DNA from: JAHFOW01 sp964370795
GTDB lineage: Bacteria; Planctomycetota; Brocadiia; Brocadiales; Brocadiaceae
Assembly (NCBI GenBank): GCA_964370795.1
Contig: CAYJME010000037.1
Location: 1-21,306 of the forward strand
Length of the DNA: 21,306 bases
Direction of reading: 5' to 3'
Part shown: positions 1-8,650 of the stretch, in pieces
How the letters are laid out: each line of letters starts with the position of its first letter
Position numbering within the stretch: the first letter of the stretch is position 1
Translations under genes and position numbers: made by a program
Notes under the pieces: model-generated
Databases searched by the model: none
What the model was told of the DNA's origin: nothing
Seen by the model: the letters and a program-made list of their open reading frames with translations, nothing else

Positions 1-2067
1 CTTAAACGGGGTGTTTTGCCGAGCGTTATCAATAAACTTGATACGGATGCGCTGGCATTTGCCGATATGATGAGGCAGTCCTCAGCTGGTAAGATCGTTT
101 GTCTTACCATGGGTCCCCCGATGGCTAAGGATGTTTTGATATATTCCCTGAGCAGGTGTGCCGATGATGCCGTGCTTCTTACCGACAGGGTATTAGGGGG
201 AGCTGATACCCCTGCGACTGCAAATCCCCTGGCCTGTGCCATACGACGAATAGTTACGGACATGTTTAATGGTCATGACGATTACGTAGTTATAGCAGGT
301 ATGCAATCGGTAGACGGCGATACCGCACAGGTTCCTCCACAGATAGCGGAAGAATTGCAAATACCTTGTATCGCATACGCTACAGATGTCGAATTTACCG
401 ATAACAAGTTTCGTATCAAGAAAATCGTTGCCGGTGGTAATCAGTGGGTAACCCCTAAAAAACTCCCCTGCATGATAACGGTTGCTCTTGATGAATATCT
501 ATTGTTTGCATCATTTCAGAGGTCTCGATGGGCTAACAAATTTGAGGTTATTAATTGGTCTGCAAACGATATAAAGCCCACATTGTTCGGCGCCAATGGT
601 TCCAGGACACGCGTGATAAAGGTCTTTCCTCCACCAAAGAGTTCGAGAAAAAACAAACAAGTTACAGATATTACTGAGTTTGTTTCAGAATTAGTGACAA
701 ATTATAAAAAAGACGGATCATGTGGTGTTTTTGAAGCGAGTGATACTGATTATATAGTTCCGTTAAAAAGGGCTGATGGCCCATTGAACCGCGATTATGA
801 ATTTACAGATAAAGAAGTTACGTTGTTCAAAAAGGTTGCACAATCTCTTTTTAAACTGGGAATAACCGATACAAATCAGCTTAACGAGACTCTTGTTGAT
901 AGGACACTGGGGCTTCTTGACGAGAAGCCAACCAGGCGGATGATCCTGGAAATGTTTGAAGGTTATAAGATAACGCAACCAAGTTACACGGGAGATGTCT
1001 GGGTAATTGCTGAACATGATGGCGAAAAGACGGTCGATGTGACATCAGAGCTTCTCGGTAAAGCCATCAACCTTGCGAAGTCTTTAAATGTAAAGGTTGG
1101 AGCTGTGATTGCCGGTTATATCGGTAAAGCCATCAACCTTGCGAAGTCTTTAAATGTAAAGGTTGGAGCTGTGATTGCCGGTTATAAATGTAAGCATATA
1201 GTTGATGGGCTTATTGCCGCTGGCGCCGATGATGTTTACATAACTGAAGACGAACGACTGAAGGAGTTCAGGCCTGGACCCTATAGAAAAGTGATTGCTG
1301 ATGTGATAGAAAAACATAAACCACAGATCGTCTTGTTTGGCGCTACCCCGTCGGGACGAGTCCTGGCGCCCATGGTTGCTTATCGCCTTGGTTGCGGACT
1401 CACGGCCGATTGCACCGGATTGGACATCAGGGATAATACAAGGAGAGGTACTATCGCAATATTATTGCAGACCCGACCGGCATTGGGTGGTAACGTAATG
1501 GCTACCATCTGTACAATAAATTCACAGATACAAATGGCAACTGCCAGACCGGGCATCATGAAAAAAGTGAAACCTGATCCTTCGAGAAAGGGAAATATTA
1601 TAGAACACAGGCTTGCTCTTTCCGAATCGGATATTGATTTTGACATTATCCGCACAGAATTGAGCGGTGGAACTTCAAATCTTGCCACCGCCGATGTAGT
1701 TGTGTCAGGCGGCAAGGGACTCAGAAATAGAGATAATTATAATAAGCTTGTGAATGATTTGTCCCTGGCGCTGGAGAAAAAACTTCATTGCCAGGTTGAG
1801 CGTGGGGCATCAAGGGCAGCTGTTGAACATGGCTTTGTTGACCGTATCCATCAGGTCGGGCAGACGGGAACCTCTGTTAGTCCCAGGCTCTATATAGCAC
1901 TCGGAATCTCAGGCGCTATTCAACACTTAATTGGTATTGAAAATGCGGGAATAATTGTAGCCATCAATTCCGACCCGCAGGCGCCCATATTCAAGCATGC
2001 AGACTATTACATCATGGGAAATGCAGAAGAGGTTGTACCACAAATCGTTGAGGCTCTCAGACATTGA
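1..2067 (+). CDS. Fused electron transfer flavoprotein, EtfB-EtfA (5' end cut by window)
   Basis: This flavoprotein carries electrons between dehydrogenases or NADH and the membrane EtfC/ETF-QO encoded next door. The frame is open back to base 1 and the first readable residues match EtfB from about residue 30, so the true start is upstream; the TTG at 16 is only the first possible start inside the window. Residue numbers here count from that TTG. Residues 1 to about 210 are the EtfB domain (MGPP near 32, ADTPATA at 63-69, a DGDT-Q-PPQ motif near 100). A linker of about 120 residues follows. From about 330 to the end is EtfA, with TGLD at 467, RPALGGNVMA at 487-496, the FAD-site GISGAIQH at 630-637 and a final SDPQAPIF segment. 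ADTxATA and RPAxGGNxMA resemble motifs reported for bifurcating ETFs. A perfect 66-bp tandem duplication lies within the EtfA domain (separate entry). Family assignment is secure; bifurcation is inference. Confidence 0.93.
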   Translation, partial: LKRGVLPSVINKLDTDALAFADMMRQSSAGKIVCLTMGPPMAKDVLIYSLSRCADDAVLLTDRVLGGADTPATANPLACAIRRIVTDMFNGHDDYVVIAGMQSVDGDTAQVPPQIAEELQIPCIAYATDVEFTDNKFRIKKIVAGGNQWVTPKKLPCMITVALDEYLLFASFQRSRWANKFEVINWSANDIKPTLFGANGSRTRVIKVFPPPKSSRKNKQVTDITEFVSELVTNYKKDGSCGVFEASDTDYIVPLKRADGPLNRDYEFTDKEVTLFKKVAQSLFKLGITDTNQLNETLVDRTLGLLDEKPTRRMILEMFEGYKITQPSYTGDVWVIAEHDGEKTVDVTSELLGKAINLAKSLNVKVGAVIAGYIGKAINLAKSLNVKVGAVIAGYKCKHIVDGLIAAGADDVYITEDERLKEFRPGPYRKVIADVIEKHKPQIVLFGATPSGRVLAPMVAYRLGCGLTADCTGLDIRDNTRRGTIAILLQTRPALGGNVMATICTINSQIQMATARPGIMKKVKPDPSRKGNIIEHRLALSESDIDFDIIRTELSGGTSNLATADVVVSGGKGLRNRDNYNKLVNDLSLALEKKLHCQVERGASRAAVEHGFVDRIHQVGQTGTSVSPRLYIALGISGAIQHLIGIENAGIIVAINSDPQAPIFKHADYYIMGNAEEVVPQIVEALRH
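1055..1186 (+). repeat. Perfect 66-bp in-frame tandem duplication inside the EtfA domain
   Basis: Bases 1055-1120 and 1121-1186 are identical over 66 bp. The frame is kept, so GKAINLAKSLNVKVGAVIAGY occurs at residues 348-368 and again at 370-390 with one Ile at the junction. In ordinary EtfA this helix-plus-strand unit of the first Rossmann-like domain occurs once. With no silent difference between the copies the duplication is either very recent or an assembly or sequencing artefact. Confidence 0.97.
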
Positions 2068-2100
2068 CCGGCGATAATCGGAGGAATTAATTCAATTGCA

Positions 2101-3795
2101 ATGGTGATAAAAGAAAAAGATTATACGCACGTTTCAATTCTGGTTGTTGGCGCTGGACCAGGAGGTCTGGCGGCTGCAATTGCGGCCAAGAGTGCAAATA
2201 AAGATGCATCTGTCGTGGTTCTGGAAAAAGGCGAGGCCCTCGGTAACCATACCCTATCCGGCGCAGTCCTGGAGGCAGCACCCCTCAAGCGATTGCTTGA
2301 TGAAGCCAGCCCTGACTGGCTTTGTATAGAAGGGGCTGAACATATCATGGGACGGGAAGTAAGGAATGATGAAGTGCGCTTTCTCAGGGGAAAAAAATCT
2401 GCCATCAACGTCTCTCCGCTCATCAGGTTGGGCAAGAAATGGAGATTGTCATTCGGTGAAATGGACAACAGCGGCGATTATATTGTCTCCATAAGCAAGT
2501 TGACAAGATTTCTTGGCAAAATTGCCTCTTCACTGGGTATCGAAGTTTATACAGGTTTTGGCGTTAAGGAAATCTTATATGATCAAAACCAGAAAGTGGT
2601 TTACGGAGTTAAAACGGTGGATCAGGGACTTGACAAGAAAGGACATCCCCAGCCAAATTATCTAAAGGGAGAGACGATTACCGCTGACATTATTATCCTT
2701 GCCGAAGGAACGGATGGTCTTGCTACTGAGGATTTGGTTGCAAAGACTGGTCTAAAACGTGAGATCGATCAGGTATTTTCAGTTGGCGTTAAAGAAACTA
2801 TTCGGGTGAGTAAAGAGCGTTACGAATTGTTTGGTAATAACCGGGTAGTGCATACCATGGGTTATCCGTTGTGGTTGCCAATAATGGGACCTAACATCTT
2901 TGGTGGTGGATTTGTATATAGCTACGGTGATAATCAGATTGCCGTTGGCATTATTGCCGGGGCAGACTGGAGGTATTGTAATTTTAATCCGCAAAAGGCG
3001 CTGGAGGATTTTAAACGTCATGCGTTTCTCCGTCAGTTCATTGAAGGTGGCGAAATAATCGAAGCCGGCGTAAAGATGATCCCCGAAGGGGGTTATTATG
3101 CAATCCCTCGCCATATACAATTAAGCACGAATGGCAAGACAATAAGTACCATTGGTTACAAAAATGTAATAATCGTTGGCGACAGCGCAGGTTTTGTCAA
3201 TATGCATAAGATTAAGGGTATCCACAATGCCATTGAGTCCGGATCACTTGCAGGTAAAGCGTCAATCCAGTGCCTCAAGAATCCCAATAAGGCTGCGGAA
3301 GTCTATACTGATATGATAGAACACCATTCAGTAATGTCCGAAATGAAGTCGGCCAGAAATTTTCGCACAGTGATCTCGAAATTCGGTTCAACAATAGGTT
3401 TCCCCCTCGCGGTTATTGGCAAGTACTTGCCAAAGTTTAATATTGAGAAAGATTACAAGGCCATGACCCCTGACATGTTCAAATTTGGCACTCCGGGTAA
3501 ATTTGACAAGACGACATTTGTTGCATTAGCCGGGACAAAGCACAGAGAAGACCAACCCCCGCACCTCCGTATTTTGGATCAAAATTTTTGTATCAATAAG
3601 TGTGACCCCCTTTTTGACCGACCATGCATTACATTTTGTCCGGCGGGTGTCTATGAACAAGTTGGGAATGATACAGTCCCGGCAAATCCCTCAAATTGTA
3701 TCCACTGCAAGACGTGTCAGAGAAAGTGTCCGTTTGATAACATTAGATGGACTGTTCCCGAAGGGGGCGGAGGTCCCAGATACAAACAGATGTAA
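2101..3795 (+). CDS. ETF:quinone oxidoreductase, fused EtfC-EtfX (FixC-FixX) type
   Basis: This membrane-associated flavo-iron-sulfur protein passes electrons from ETF to the quinone pool, presumably menaquinone in an anaerobe. At 564 residues it has full ETF-QO length. The N-terminal dinucleotide-binding loop is G17-x-G19-x-x-G22. The FixC-like FAD and quinone body follows. The C-terminal ferredoxin part has cysteines 497, 501, 509 and 513, then C533, C536, C539 and C543 followed by Pro, then the family signature VPEGGGGP at 552-559. Eight cysteines could hold two 4Fe-4S clusters, as in FixX/EtfX, whereas classic mitochondrial-type ETF-QO has a single cluster. The gene follows the ETF gene after 33 bp, so the two are almost certainly an operon. 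GGAGG at 2080-2084 lies 16 nt before the ATG, which is long; an in-frame ATT at 2095 is a remote alternative start. The function is confident, but the number of clusters is inferred. Confidence 0.94.
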   Translation: MVIKEKDYTHVSILVVGAGPGGLAAAIAAKSANKDASVVVLEKGEALGNHTLSGAVLEAAPLKRLLDEASPDWLCIEGAEHIMGREVRNDEVRFLRGKKSAINVSPLIRLGKKWRLSFGEMDNSGDYIVSISKLTRFLGKIASSLGIEVYTGFGVKEILYDQNQKVVYGVKTVDQGLDKKGHPQPNYLKGETITADIIILAEGTDGLATEDLVAKTGLKREIDQVFSVGVKETIRVSKERYELFGNNRVVHTMGYPLWLPIMGPNIFGGGFVYSYGDNQIAVGIIAGADWRYCNFNPQKALEDFKRHAFLRQFIEGGEIIEAGVKMIPEGGYYAIPRHIQLSTNGKTISTIGYKNVIIVGDSAGFVNMHKIKGIHNAIESGSLAGKASIQCLKNPNKAAEVYTDMIEHHSVMSEMKSARNFRTVISKFGSTIGFPLAVIGKYLPKFNIEKDYKAMTPDMFKFGTPGKFDKTTFVALAGTKHREDQPPHLRILDQNFCINKCDPLFDRPCITFCPAGVYEQVGNDTVPANPSNCIHCKTCQRKCPFDNIRWTVPEGGGGPRYKQM

Positions 3796-3835
3796 GGTAT
3801 TTCAAGGTTTAACCGTATTTCAGAGGATTTTATTT

Positions 3836-3855
3836 AAGGATGATCCTTGTTTTTT
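3836..3855 (+). terminator. Short hairpin plus T-tract after the ETF operon
   Basis: AAGGA and TCCTT form a 5-bp stem around a 3-nt loop, followed after one G by six T residues. It lies 40 bp after the EtfCX stop and before the SBBP gene. The stem is short, so efficiency is uncertain. Confidence 0.45.
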
Positions 3856-3878
3856 CTTCTTTCAAACAGCGTACATAA

Positions 3879-6104
3879 ATGAAAACAGGTAATAAGATTT
3901 TTATAATGCCGGCAGTTTTTTTAATGATTGTATCTTTACTATCGTCCCTTCTTGCCGAACAAAATTATGCAGGCAATATATCAAAGGATGAAGTTATTCA
4001 AGAGATACATAAACTTCAAATACCTTTCATCGCAAATAAAGGGCAGATAGATGAAAAGGTAGCGTTTTATGTAAATGCTTTTGGTGGAAGTGTATTTATT
4101 ACAAAGGATGGGGAGATAGTTTATTTACTGCCTTTTAAAAAGTCAGATTTGCCGGGATTTGATGATACATGCAAAAGAAGGCTTGTTCTTAAGGAAGAGT
4201 TCGAAGGCAAAAGAGGCTCCTGGATAAAAGGCGAAGGCGAGAATATAACAAAAATCAGCTATTTTAAAGGAAAAGATACTATCAATCAGAAGAGTAATAT
4301 ACCAACTTATGAAATTGTAACTCTTGGCGATGTGTATAAAGGAATAGACTTAAAAGTAAAAGCTTGCGGAAACAATATAGAAAAACTCTTTTATATAAAA
4401 CCTGATGGAAATCCCGTGGCGATAAAGATAAAACTCAGCGGTGCAGATGGAGTAAAAGTAAATGAAAAAGGAGAACTTGAGGCAGAAACAGAGTTCGGAC
4501 TTGTTAAATTTACAAAACCAGTGGCATATCAGGAGATTGATGGTAAAAGGGTCAATGTAGACGTGGAATATCAAATTGAAAAACGCAAAGTACACATTGT
4601 AGCAAATCTGAACCCCAAAATCCTAAATCCAACTTTGGAATATGGTTTCAAGGTTGCACCCTATGACAAAACAAGGGAACTTGTGATAGACCCCCTCCTG
4701 GCATCCACATACCTGGGTGGATCTTCTGATGATTCTGTAAGTTCAATGACTATTGACTCTGCCGGAAATATCTATTTGACCGGTGAAACTTTATCACCGG
4801 ACTTCCCAACAACCACTGGCGCTTATGATGTTTCTGACGGTAGTAGTGTTGATGCCTTTGTATCAAAGTTCAGCGGTGATTTAACACACATCCTTGCATC
4901 AACCTACCTGGGAGGATCCAGCACAGATCATGGTTGTTCTATAGCAGTGGGTTTAGATGGGGATATATATGTAGCCGGCAGTACCGGATCAACGGACTTT
5001 CCGACAACTATTGGCGCATACAATACTTTTCTAAAAAGTCTTTACCGCTGTGCCTTTGTGTCGAAGCTCAGTGGTGATTTAACCCACCTGATTGCATCTA
5101 CATATCTTGGAGGATCTTCGTACGATTCTGTCAGTTCTCTAGCTGTAGATAAAGATGGAAATGTATATGTAGCTGGCGAAACTTCTTCATCAGACTTTCC
5201 AAATACAGCCGGCGCATATAGTACGCCTATCGATGGTTTTTATAATGATGCCTTTGTATCCAAACTCAGCAGTGATTTAACACGACTTCTTGCATCCTCA
5301 CACTTTGGGGGTACTTCTTATGATTATCCCAGCTCTATAACTATAGACCAGGCTGGCAATATATATGTGGCTGGTGGTACCAGGTCTACAAGCTTTCCGG
5401 TAACTGCTGGTTCTTATTGTACTTCTAGCAGTAGTAATTACAGCATTGCATTCATATCAAAATTAAGCGGGAATCTTGAACAACTCCTTGCATCCACATA
5501 TCTTTGTGGGTCTTCGGGGGATTTTTGCAATTCTATAGCTCTTGACGCCCAGGGAAATATCTATGTAACAGGTTATACGAAATCGACCAACTTTCCAACA
5601 ACACCAGGCGCATGTTGTACCTATAACAAAGGCTCTTATAATATTGCCTTTGTGTCAAAAATAAATGGAGACCTGACACGGCTGCTAGCGTCCACTTATT
5701 TGGGCGGCGCTGACGATGATTATGGAAAATCCATAGCTATAGACTCAAGTGGGAATGTATATGTAACAGGTTGTACAAAATCAAAAGACTTTCCGATAAC
5801 TATAAATGCTCGTCATGCTTCCATCGGCATTTCTCATGGTGATGCCTTTGTATCAAAGATTAATGGTGATTTAACTTACCTGCTTGCATCTACGTACCTG
5901 GGCGGGTCTTCCTATGATTCAGCCAATTCTGTAACAATAGACTCAAATGGAAATGTATATATAGCCGGTGATACTAAGTCATCAGACTTTCCAACAACTA
6001 TTGTTGGTTATGACACATTTATTAATGGCATTTCAGATGTTTTTGTGTCAAAGTTTGACGGTAATCTTTCTGATGTGTCCCCCAAACAAAAACAGCTTCC
6101 GTGA
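3879..6104 (+). CDS. Secreted SBBP beta-propeller repeat protein
   Basis: This is an exported protein of unknown function. Residues 1 to about 27 form a signal peptide (positive MKTGNK start, hydrophobic core, likely cut after SLLA). Residues 45-270 form the N-terminal domain usually found before SBBP repeats (FIANKGQ motif, later YKGIDL and FGLVKFTKP). Seven repeats then begin at residues 273, 338, 404, 470, 536, 602 and 668, a period of 65-66 residues. Each reads roughly LLASTYLGGSS, then a D-GN-Y-G strand, DFPTT-GAY, and DAFVSK-SGDLT. Seven repeats are enough to close a seven-bladed propeller. No sortase, PEP-CTERM or Por-type tail is visible; the protein stops soon after blade seven. No clear ribosome site precedes the ATG; an in-frame ATG at 3906 would still leave a signal peptide. 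The gene looks more AT-rich in its 5' half than cstA. Its role could be adhesion or extracellular scaffolding, but the sequence does not show which. Confidence 0.9.
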   Translation: MKTGNKIFIMPAVFLMIVSLLSSLLAEQNYAGNISKDEVIQEIHKLQIPFIANKGQIDEKVAFYVNAFGGSVFITKDGEIVYLLPFKKSDLPGFDDTCKRRLVLKEEFEGKRGSWIKGEGENITKISYFKGKDTINQKSNIPTYEIVTLGDVYKGIDLKVKACGNNIEKLFYIKPDGNPVAIKIKLSGADGVKVNEKGELEAETEFGLVKFTKPVAYQEIDGKRVNVDVEYQIEKRKVHIVANLNPKILNPTLEYGFKVAPYDKTRELVIDPLLASTYLGGSSDDSVSSMTIDSAGNIYLTGETLSPDFPTTTGAYDVSDGSSVDAFVSKFSGDLTHILASTYLGGSSTDHGCSIAVGLDGDIYVAGSTGSTDFPTTIGAYNTFLKSLYRCAFVSKLSGDLTHLIASTYLGGSSYDSVSSLAVDKDGNVYVAGETSSSDFPNTAGAYSTPIDGFYNDAFVSKLSSDLTRLLASSHFGGTSYDYPSSITIDQAGNIYVAGGTRSTSFPVTAGSYCTSSSSNYSIAFISKLSGNLEQLLASTYLCGSSGDFCNSIALDAQGNIYVTGYTKSTNFPTTPGACCTYNKGSYNIAFVSKINGDLTRLLASTYLGGADDDYGKSIAIDSSGNVYVTGCTKSKDFPITINARHASIGISHGDAFVSKINGDLTYLLASTYLGGSSYDSANSVTIDSNGNVYIAGDTKSSDFPTTIVGYDTFINGISDVFVSKFDGNLSDVSPKQKQLP
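4695..6077 (+). repeat. Seven 198-nt SBBP coding repeats
   Basis: Repeat units start near 4695, 4890, 5088, 5286, 5484, 5682 and 5880, a steady spacing of 195-198 nt. The units are similar but not identical in DNA, which indicates an old, selected array and not a recent expansion. Repeat 4 (SSHFGGTS) and repeat 5 (LCGSSGDFC, with extra cysteines) are the most divergent. Confidence 0.9.
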
Positions 6105-6167
6105 CCAATGTGCCGTCAATCACGGTGATTCTGCATAGTAAACAATGAGTAAAAGATTCTTCGCATA

Positions 6168-8108
6168 ATGAAACGATCAAATATAGTTCTTGCCATAACT
6201 ACAGTTGCAGGCAGCTTCGCGCTCGGAGTGGTTACGCAGATTCTCCGGCCTGCGGAAAAGGTCAACGCACTTTGGCTTGTTATTGCCGCTGCATGTTTCT
6301 TTGTAATATCCTATCGTTTTTATGGCGCATTTCTAGCAACAAAGGTGCTGTGCCTTGATGATAAAAGGATGCCGCCTTCAAAAAGGTTAAGAGATGGCAG
6401 GGACTATCACCCCACCCACAAATGGGTGCTCTTCGGCCACCACTTTGCCGCAATCGCAGGAGCTGGTCCGCTGATAGGGCCTGTGCTTGCGGCGCAATTC
6501 GGGTATCTCCCGGGTTTTTTGTGGATATTGATAGGTGCATCACTCGGAGGCGCTGTGCATGACACGGTGATTCTGGTCGCATCAGTAAGGAGAAATGGCA
6601 GGTCACTGGCTCAGATTGCGAGGGACGAGGTTGGCCCGGTTGCCGGAATTACCGCAGCAATAGCAATCTTATTTATCATCATCGTTGCCCTGGCAGGATT
6701 AGGTCTCGCTGTTGTCAACGCCCTCTCCCATAGCGCCTGGGGTGCATTTACTATAGCCACAACAATACCCGTAGCGCTCTTTATGGGACTGTACCTTTAC
6801 AAGATCCGGTATGGGAAGGTATTAGAAGTCAGCATTATCGGCGTAATCCTTTTGGTGCTGTCAGTCTTTTTGGGTGGTTATATCCCCGGATCTTTCCTTG
6901 AACCATATTTTAATCTGGACAAAAAGCTCCTGGTTTTTCTCATGGCGCTTTATGGTTTCATTGCATCGGTACTTCCGGTATGGATGCTTCTCTGCCCCAG
7001 GGACTATCTTTCCACCTATATGAAGATAGGGACGGTTATACTCCTTGCCGCTGGCGTGATATTTTTAGCGCCCAATATCCATATGCCTGCGGTTACACAG
7101 TTTATCCACGGCGATGGCCCTGTAATACCGGGGACGCTCTTCCCGTTTATGTTCATAACCATTGCATGTGGCGCGATATCTGGTTTCCACTCCCTCGTCT
7201 CGTCAGGCACAACCCCGAAAATGATAGAAAATGAGTCGGAGATAAAGATGATAGGTTTTGGCGCTATGCTGGCGGAAGGGTTTGTCTCGGTAATTGCCAT
7301 TGTCGCCGCAACGATATTGATGCCGGGAGACTATTTTGCAATCAATACCCACCTCTCATTTGACGACCTGGCGCATCTGGGTTTTCCCGTAAGCCATATT
7401 TCCGAACTCTCGGAGGCCGTAGGTACCGATGTTGCCGGCAGGCCGGGCGGCGCGGTTTCTCTTGCCGTCGGCATGGCCTCAATATTTTCAAGCCTTCCGG
7501 GCATGAAGTCCCTCATGCCGTATTGGTATAACTTTGCACTCATGTTTGAGGCGCTCTTTATCCTTACAACGGTCGATACAGGCACGCGGGTAGCACGGTT
7601 TATTCTTCAGGAATTAGGCAGTTATGCCTACAAACCTTTGGGGAGAACAAGTTGGATGCCCGGGACAATATTGTCAAGTCTTGTTGTGGTTGGTTCATGG
7701 GGATATCTCATCTATTCCGGGAATATATCGACCATCTGGCCGATGTTTGGCGTGGCAAATCAAATCCTGGCAGCAATTGCCTTTTGCGTGGGCACTACGG
7801 TCATCATAAAAATGAACAAACTCAAATATGCATGGATGACATTTGTGCCCATGGTATTCATGTTTGCGACAACCTTTACGGCGTCTTACAAACTCTTCTT
7901 TGCCTTTATTGAAAAGGCAGCCATATCAACAACGCCGGAGGATGCGTTTGCCTTCCGGCTTGACGCAGTCCTTATTGCCGCAATGGCAATCCTTGCCATA
8001 ATTGCCCTCTTTGACTCCGTTCATAAATGGTATGGCTATCTTTCAGGGAAAAGAGGGATTGTTACAACTGAGGTTGTTACGTGGGATCGTGACTTAGAAG
8101 TGCATTGA
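6168..8108 (+). CDS. cstA: CstA-family carbon starvation / pyruvate transporter
   Basis: This is an inner-membrane transporter of the CstA/BtsT family; characterised members import pyruvate with protons and have been linked to peptide uptake under carbon starvation. At 646 residues it is slightly shorter than E. coli CstA. The N-terminal segment carries typical family sequence: YRFYGAFLATKVL, HKWVLFGHHFAAIAGAGPLIGPVLAAQ and GGAVHDT. Later GFHSLVSSGTTPKM and TVDTGTRVARFILQE are also family hallmarks. Hydrophobic spans run through the whole protein, consistent with many membrane segments. It lies 63 bp after the SBBP gene on the same strand, but the functional link is doubtful. No strong ribosome site is evident before the ATG. 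In an anammox-like organism pyruvate uptake or recycling is plausible; the real substrate cannot be read from sequence. Confidence 0.93.
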   Translation: MKRSNIVLAITTVAGSFALGVVTQILRPAEKVNALWLVIAAACFFVISYRFYGAFLATKVLCLDDKRMPPSKRLRDGRDYHPTHKWVLFGHHFAAIAGAGPLIGPVLAAQFGYLPGFLWILIGASLGGAVHDTVILVASVRRNGRSLAQIARDEVGPVAGITAAIAILFIIIVALAGLGLAVVNALSHSAWGAFTIATTIPVALFMGLYLYKIRYGKVLEVSIIGVILLVLSVFLGGYIPGSFLEPYFNLDKKLLVFLMALYGFIASVLPVWMLLCPRDYLSTYMKIGTVILLAAGVIFLAPNIHMPAVTQFIHGDGPVIPGTLFPFMFITIACGAISGFHSLVSSGTTPKMIENESEIKMIGFGAMLAEGFVSVIAIVAATILMPGDYFAINTHLSFDDLAHLGFPVSHISELSEAVGTDVAGRPGGAVSLAVGMASIFSSLPGMKSLMPYWYNFALMFEALFILTTVDTGTRVARFILQELGSYAYKPLGRTSWMPGTILSSLVVVGSWGYLIYSGNISTIWPMFGVANQILAAIAFCVGTTVIIKMNKLKYAWMTFVPMVFMFATTFTASYKLFFAFIEKAAISTTPEDAFAFRLDAVLIAAMAILAIIALFDSVHKWYGYLSGKRGIVTTEVVTWDRDLEVH

Positions 8109-8136
8109 CACTATTCCTCTCGTTAAGACAAAATAG

Positions 8137-8598
8137 TCACAACCCAAATTTGTCAACCAGATGGACAGTAACTGATGTATCTCCTTCGCCAACTTGAAAT
8201 TTAACCTCATTCCATTTTGGATGACGTCTTATTTTTTGGACGTCAAGCATTGAAAATCCGACGGGTTCTTCAGGTATTCCCAGAATGCCGCTACGTTCTA
8301 ATTTGCCGCTCTTATTAAGGTCATGATATGAAGAGAGGGAATACTCGCCCGGCTTTAGATTTCTAATTCTATATTTCCTGAAATGCTCCGTAAATTTAAT
8401 AAGTTGCGCATCTATTTCCACATATCCCTTATCCCTTTTCTCATGACATTCCTTATTATCACAAATCGAAAAGCGCACAGGGGCTTTATTACTACCATGC
8501 GTAAATCTATCCACGGTAACAATCACGTCTCCGGCAAAAACGTGAATAGAAAATAAGACAGACATTAAACCCAACCAAATAGAGATCATTTTGCTCAT
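8137..8598 (-). CDS. Exported DUF2141 domain protein
   Basis: This is a small periplasmic or secreted protein of unknown function, 153 residues. The first 22 residues are a signal peptide ending VFA before GDVIV. The mature part has the DUF2141 pattern: an immunoglobulin-like beta fold start (VTVDRF), a central HDLNKSGKLE segment, then GIPEEPVGFS, which matches the family's HD-N-NGKLD and GIP-E-GFS signature. Cysteines at CDNKEC might form a disulfide. AGGA lies 8 nt before the ATG. It is transcribed away from uppP's start region and converges with cstA with only 28 bp between their ends. The family call is fairly firm; no function is known to me. Confidence 0.82.
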   Translation of the reverse strand: MSKMISIWLGLMSVLFSIHVFAGDVIVTVDRFTHGSNKAPVRFSICDNKECHEKRDKGYVEIDAQLIKFTEHFRKYRIRNLKPGEYSLSSYHDLNKSGKLERSGILGIPEEPVGFSMLDVQKIRRHPKWNEVKFQVGEGDTSVTVHLVDKFGL

Positions 8599-8650
8599 CT
8601 TTGTTTTCCTGGCTCGAAAATTAAATTATGTATCATGCCTACCTTCGTAT

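Noticed and set aside
4695..6077. The 198-nt periodic repeats as a CRISPR or noncoding satellite.
   Set aside because: They lie in frame inside one open gene and encode the SBBP propeller motif; the units are diverged and there are no spacers.
8107..8140. ACTATT/AATAGT inverted repeat between the convergent cstA and DUF2141 genes, as a shared terminator.
   Set aside because: The stem is only 6 bp with a 16-nt loop and no T-tract.
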